Assembly (NCBI GenBank): GCA_014380605.1
Contig: JACMJO010000379.1
Coordinates: 1-7,399 of the forward strand
Source: Fimbriimonadaceae bacterium
Lineage (GTDB): Bacteria > Armatimonadota > Fimbriimonadia > Fimbriimonadales > Fimbriimonadaceae
DNA: 7,399 nt
Reading direction: 5' to 3'
The position numbers and the translations under genes were made by a program. Positions 6,646 through 7,399 of the stretch are shown in pieces. Within the stretch, counting starts at the first letter, position 1; each line of letters opens with the position of its first letter. A model generated the notes under the pieces. That model made no database searches. It was not told the DNA's origin and saw nothing but the letters and a program-made list of their open reading frames with translations.

Positions 6646-7055
6646 ACCGATTGACAATCATCAGTAAGTTCCAGTATCCACAGCTCTGTGAAGTGCTGGA
6701 TATCTTCCGTTTCAATCGCACGACACTTCATGCCCGCGGTCCCAATCCTGCTCATCGCCCTGGGGATTTGGCTGATCTCCAAGCCGCTAAACAGTGGCCT
6801 ATTCTCAAAAAATGTTGGTTGACATTCTCGGGTTTTGAGCAGCTTCTCCATAGCGATGAAAATTTCAAAATGTTTTGGCGTTTCAGCCGAGGCCCCAATC
6901 ACTACGAGGTGTAGTAATTGCAAAGCTGTAAACGTATAGTCTTGCCAGGGAACGTGGAATCGAAGCACCCTGAACCTACGCTCGGTTGCGGACGGTTCTG
7001 CGCTTTCGGCAAGAAGTAGCAGGACATGAACCCATGCGGCTAGAATAAACCCCTC
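6646..7055. other. 410-nt stretch without a convincing gene
   Basis: This region is AT-richer than its surroundings (about 45% GC at 6841-6900). On the - strand an open frame runs through the whole stretch (6621-7064, 147 codons), overlapping the caspase 3' end and the transporter start. A later start at 6851 would avoid the transporter overlap. On the + strand, 6730-6822 could encode a 30-residue peptide with a hydrophobic core (PILLIALGIWLIS), but without a ribosome site. I recognise neither product, and they exclude each other over most of the length. No terminator with a T-tract, tRNA or repeat was seen. A decayed gene or a - strand orphan gene are both possible. Confidence 0.4.
7041..7046 (+). 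promoter_or_regulatory. Possible -10 element of the transporter gene
   Basis: TAGAAT matches TATAAT at five of six bases and lies 9 nt before the ATG at 7056. No ribosome site separates it from the start codon, which would suit a leaderless transcript. There is no recognisable -35 box at the expected distance, so the call is weak. Confidence 0.25.
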
Positions 7056-7376
7056 ATGGCCCATGCCCCTGCCGCTGACCGAGGAATTTGGAAGGTCATC
7101 TTCGCCTCCTCCGCCGGCACCCTCATCGAGTGGTACGACTTCTACATCTTCGGCAGCCTGGCCACTATCATCGCGAGCCAGTTCTTTCCGAAGGGTAACG
7201 ACGTCGTCAACTTGCTCTCAACTCTGGCGATTTTTGCCACCGGATTCGTGGTGAGGCCGTTTGGGGCGCTCGTTTTTGGTCGGATGGGCGATCTGATCGG
7301 CAGAAAGTACACCTTCCTCCTGACTCTCATGATGATGGGTGTGTCGACGTTTGCAATTGGCCTTATCCCGGGATAA
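7056..7376 (+). CDS. MHS-family major facilitator transporter, N-terminal part, falsely ended
   Basis: This is the start of a proton-coupled inner-membrane transporter of the metabolite:H+ symporter (MHS) branch of the major facilitator superfamily, the group containing ProP, KgtP and ShiA. The hallmark SSAGTLIEWYDFYIFGS (18-34) covers the first helix. FATGFVVRPFGALVFGRMGDLIGRK carries the RPFGA motif and the family loop 2-3 motif GRMGDLIGRK (75-84). About three helices are present out of the usual twelve (roughly 430 residues). The stop codon at 7374-7376 lies inside the right arm of a perfect palindrome that begins within the gene, so the 106-residue product is almost certainly an artefact. 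Genuine sequence can be trusted only to about 7369. The substrate cannot be told from this fragment; organic acids, betaine or proline are typical of the family. Confidence 0.85.
   Translation: MAHAPAADRGIWKVIFASSAGTLIEWYDFYIFGSLATIIASQFFPKGNDVVNLLSTLAIFATGFVVRPFGALVFGRMGDLIGRKYTFLLTLMMMGVSTFAIGLIPG
7340..7369 (+). repeat. Left arm of perfect 60-nt palindrome
   Basis: These 30 bases are natural transporter coding sequence (they encode the region around STFAIGLIP) and are the exact reverse complement of 7370-7399. The centre is CCC|GGG with no spacer. Confidence 0.97.
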
Positions 7377-7399
7377 GGCCAATTGCAAACGTCGACACA
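7370..7399 (-). repeat. Right arm of perfect palindrome, probable fold-back artefact
   Basis: These last 30 bases copy 7340-7369 on the opposite strand without a mismatch and run to the final base of the window. A zero-spacer perfect inverted copy that interrupts a conserved gene and ends at a sequence edge is typical of fold-back chimeras or contig-end assembly errors, rather than a terminator or mobile element. The arm introduces the apparent stop of the transporter gene. Confidence 0.9.

Noticed and set aside
7340..7399. Palindrome as a terminator, phage end or mobile-element terminal repeat
   Set aside because: It has no loop, lies inside conserved transporter codons and ends exactly at the sequence edge. 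A fold-back artefact explains all of this.
1..7399. CRISPR array, tRNA, rRNA or insertion sequence
   Set aside because: I saw no regularly spaced direct repeats, tRNA-like cloverleaf, rRNA motif or transposase coding sequence in either strand.

Overview
The window looks like chromosomal DNA from a bacterium of moderate-to-high GC content. It holds eight readable genes, all on the + strand: one cut at the left edge, one broken at the right edge, and six complete. The host is uncertain. The gene mix (undecaprenyl-phosphate glycan enzymes plus a bacterial caspase module) and the divergent protein sequences suggest a non-proteobacterial, environmental lineage such as Armatimonadota or a relative. 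That placement is a guess from style, not from a marker gene.

Region 1 (1-3790) is one tight operon-like run: the C-terminus of a dCMP deaminase, a WecA/TagO-type polyprenyl-phosphate GlcNAc-1-phosphate transferase, a WecB-type UDP-GlcNAc 2-epimerase, a UppP/BacA undecaprenyl-diphosphatase and peptidyl-tRNA hydrolase. Junctions are +4, -8, -10 and +3 nt. WecA uses the lipid carrier undecaprenyl phosphate, WecB supplies UDP-ManNAc, and UppP regenerates the carrier. The set fits the start of a GlcNAc-ManNAc-linked cell-surface glycan. The deaminase and Pth look like co-transcribed housekeeping genes.

Region 2 (3791-4775) holds an unrecognised 256-residue protein with one N-terminal membrane anchor and an exported domain, with short non-coding stretches on both sides.

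Region 3 (4776-6645) is the most interesting part. A small protein with the layout of EACC1 (Effector-Associated Constant Component 1) is followed after 7 nt by a caspase-like protease. The protease carries its His/Cys pair, an EF-hand-like loop, an acidic/proline-rich linker, one transmembrane helix and a C-terminal Ig-like domain predicted to lie outside the membrane. EACC1-effector pairs have been proposed, from comparative genomics, to be biological-conflict or programmed-death modules. This copy is minimal (two genes) and membrane-anchored.

Region 4 (6646-7399) is about 410 nt of AT-richer DNA without a convincing gene, then the first ~105 residues of an MHS-family major facilitator transporter. 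That gene runs into a perfect 60-nt palindrome occupying the last bases of the window. It is most likely a fold-back assembly or amplification artefact, and it creates a false stop codon.
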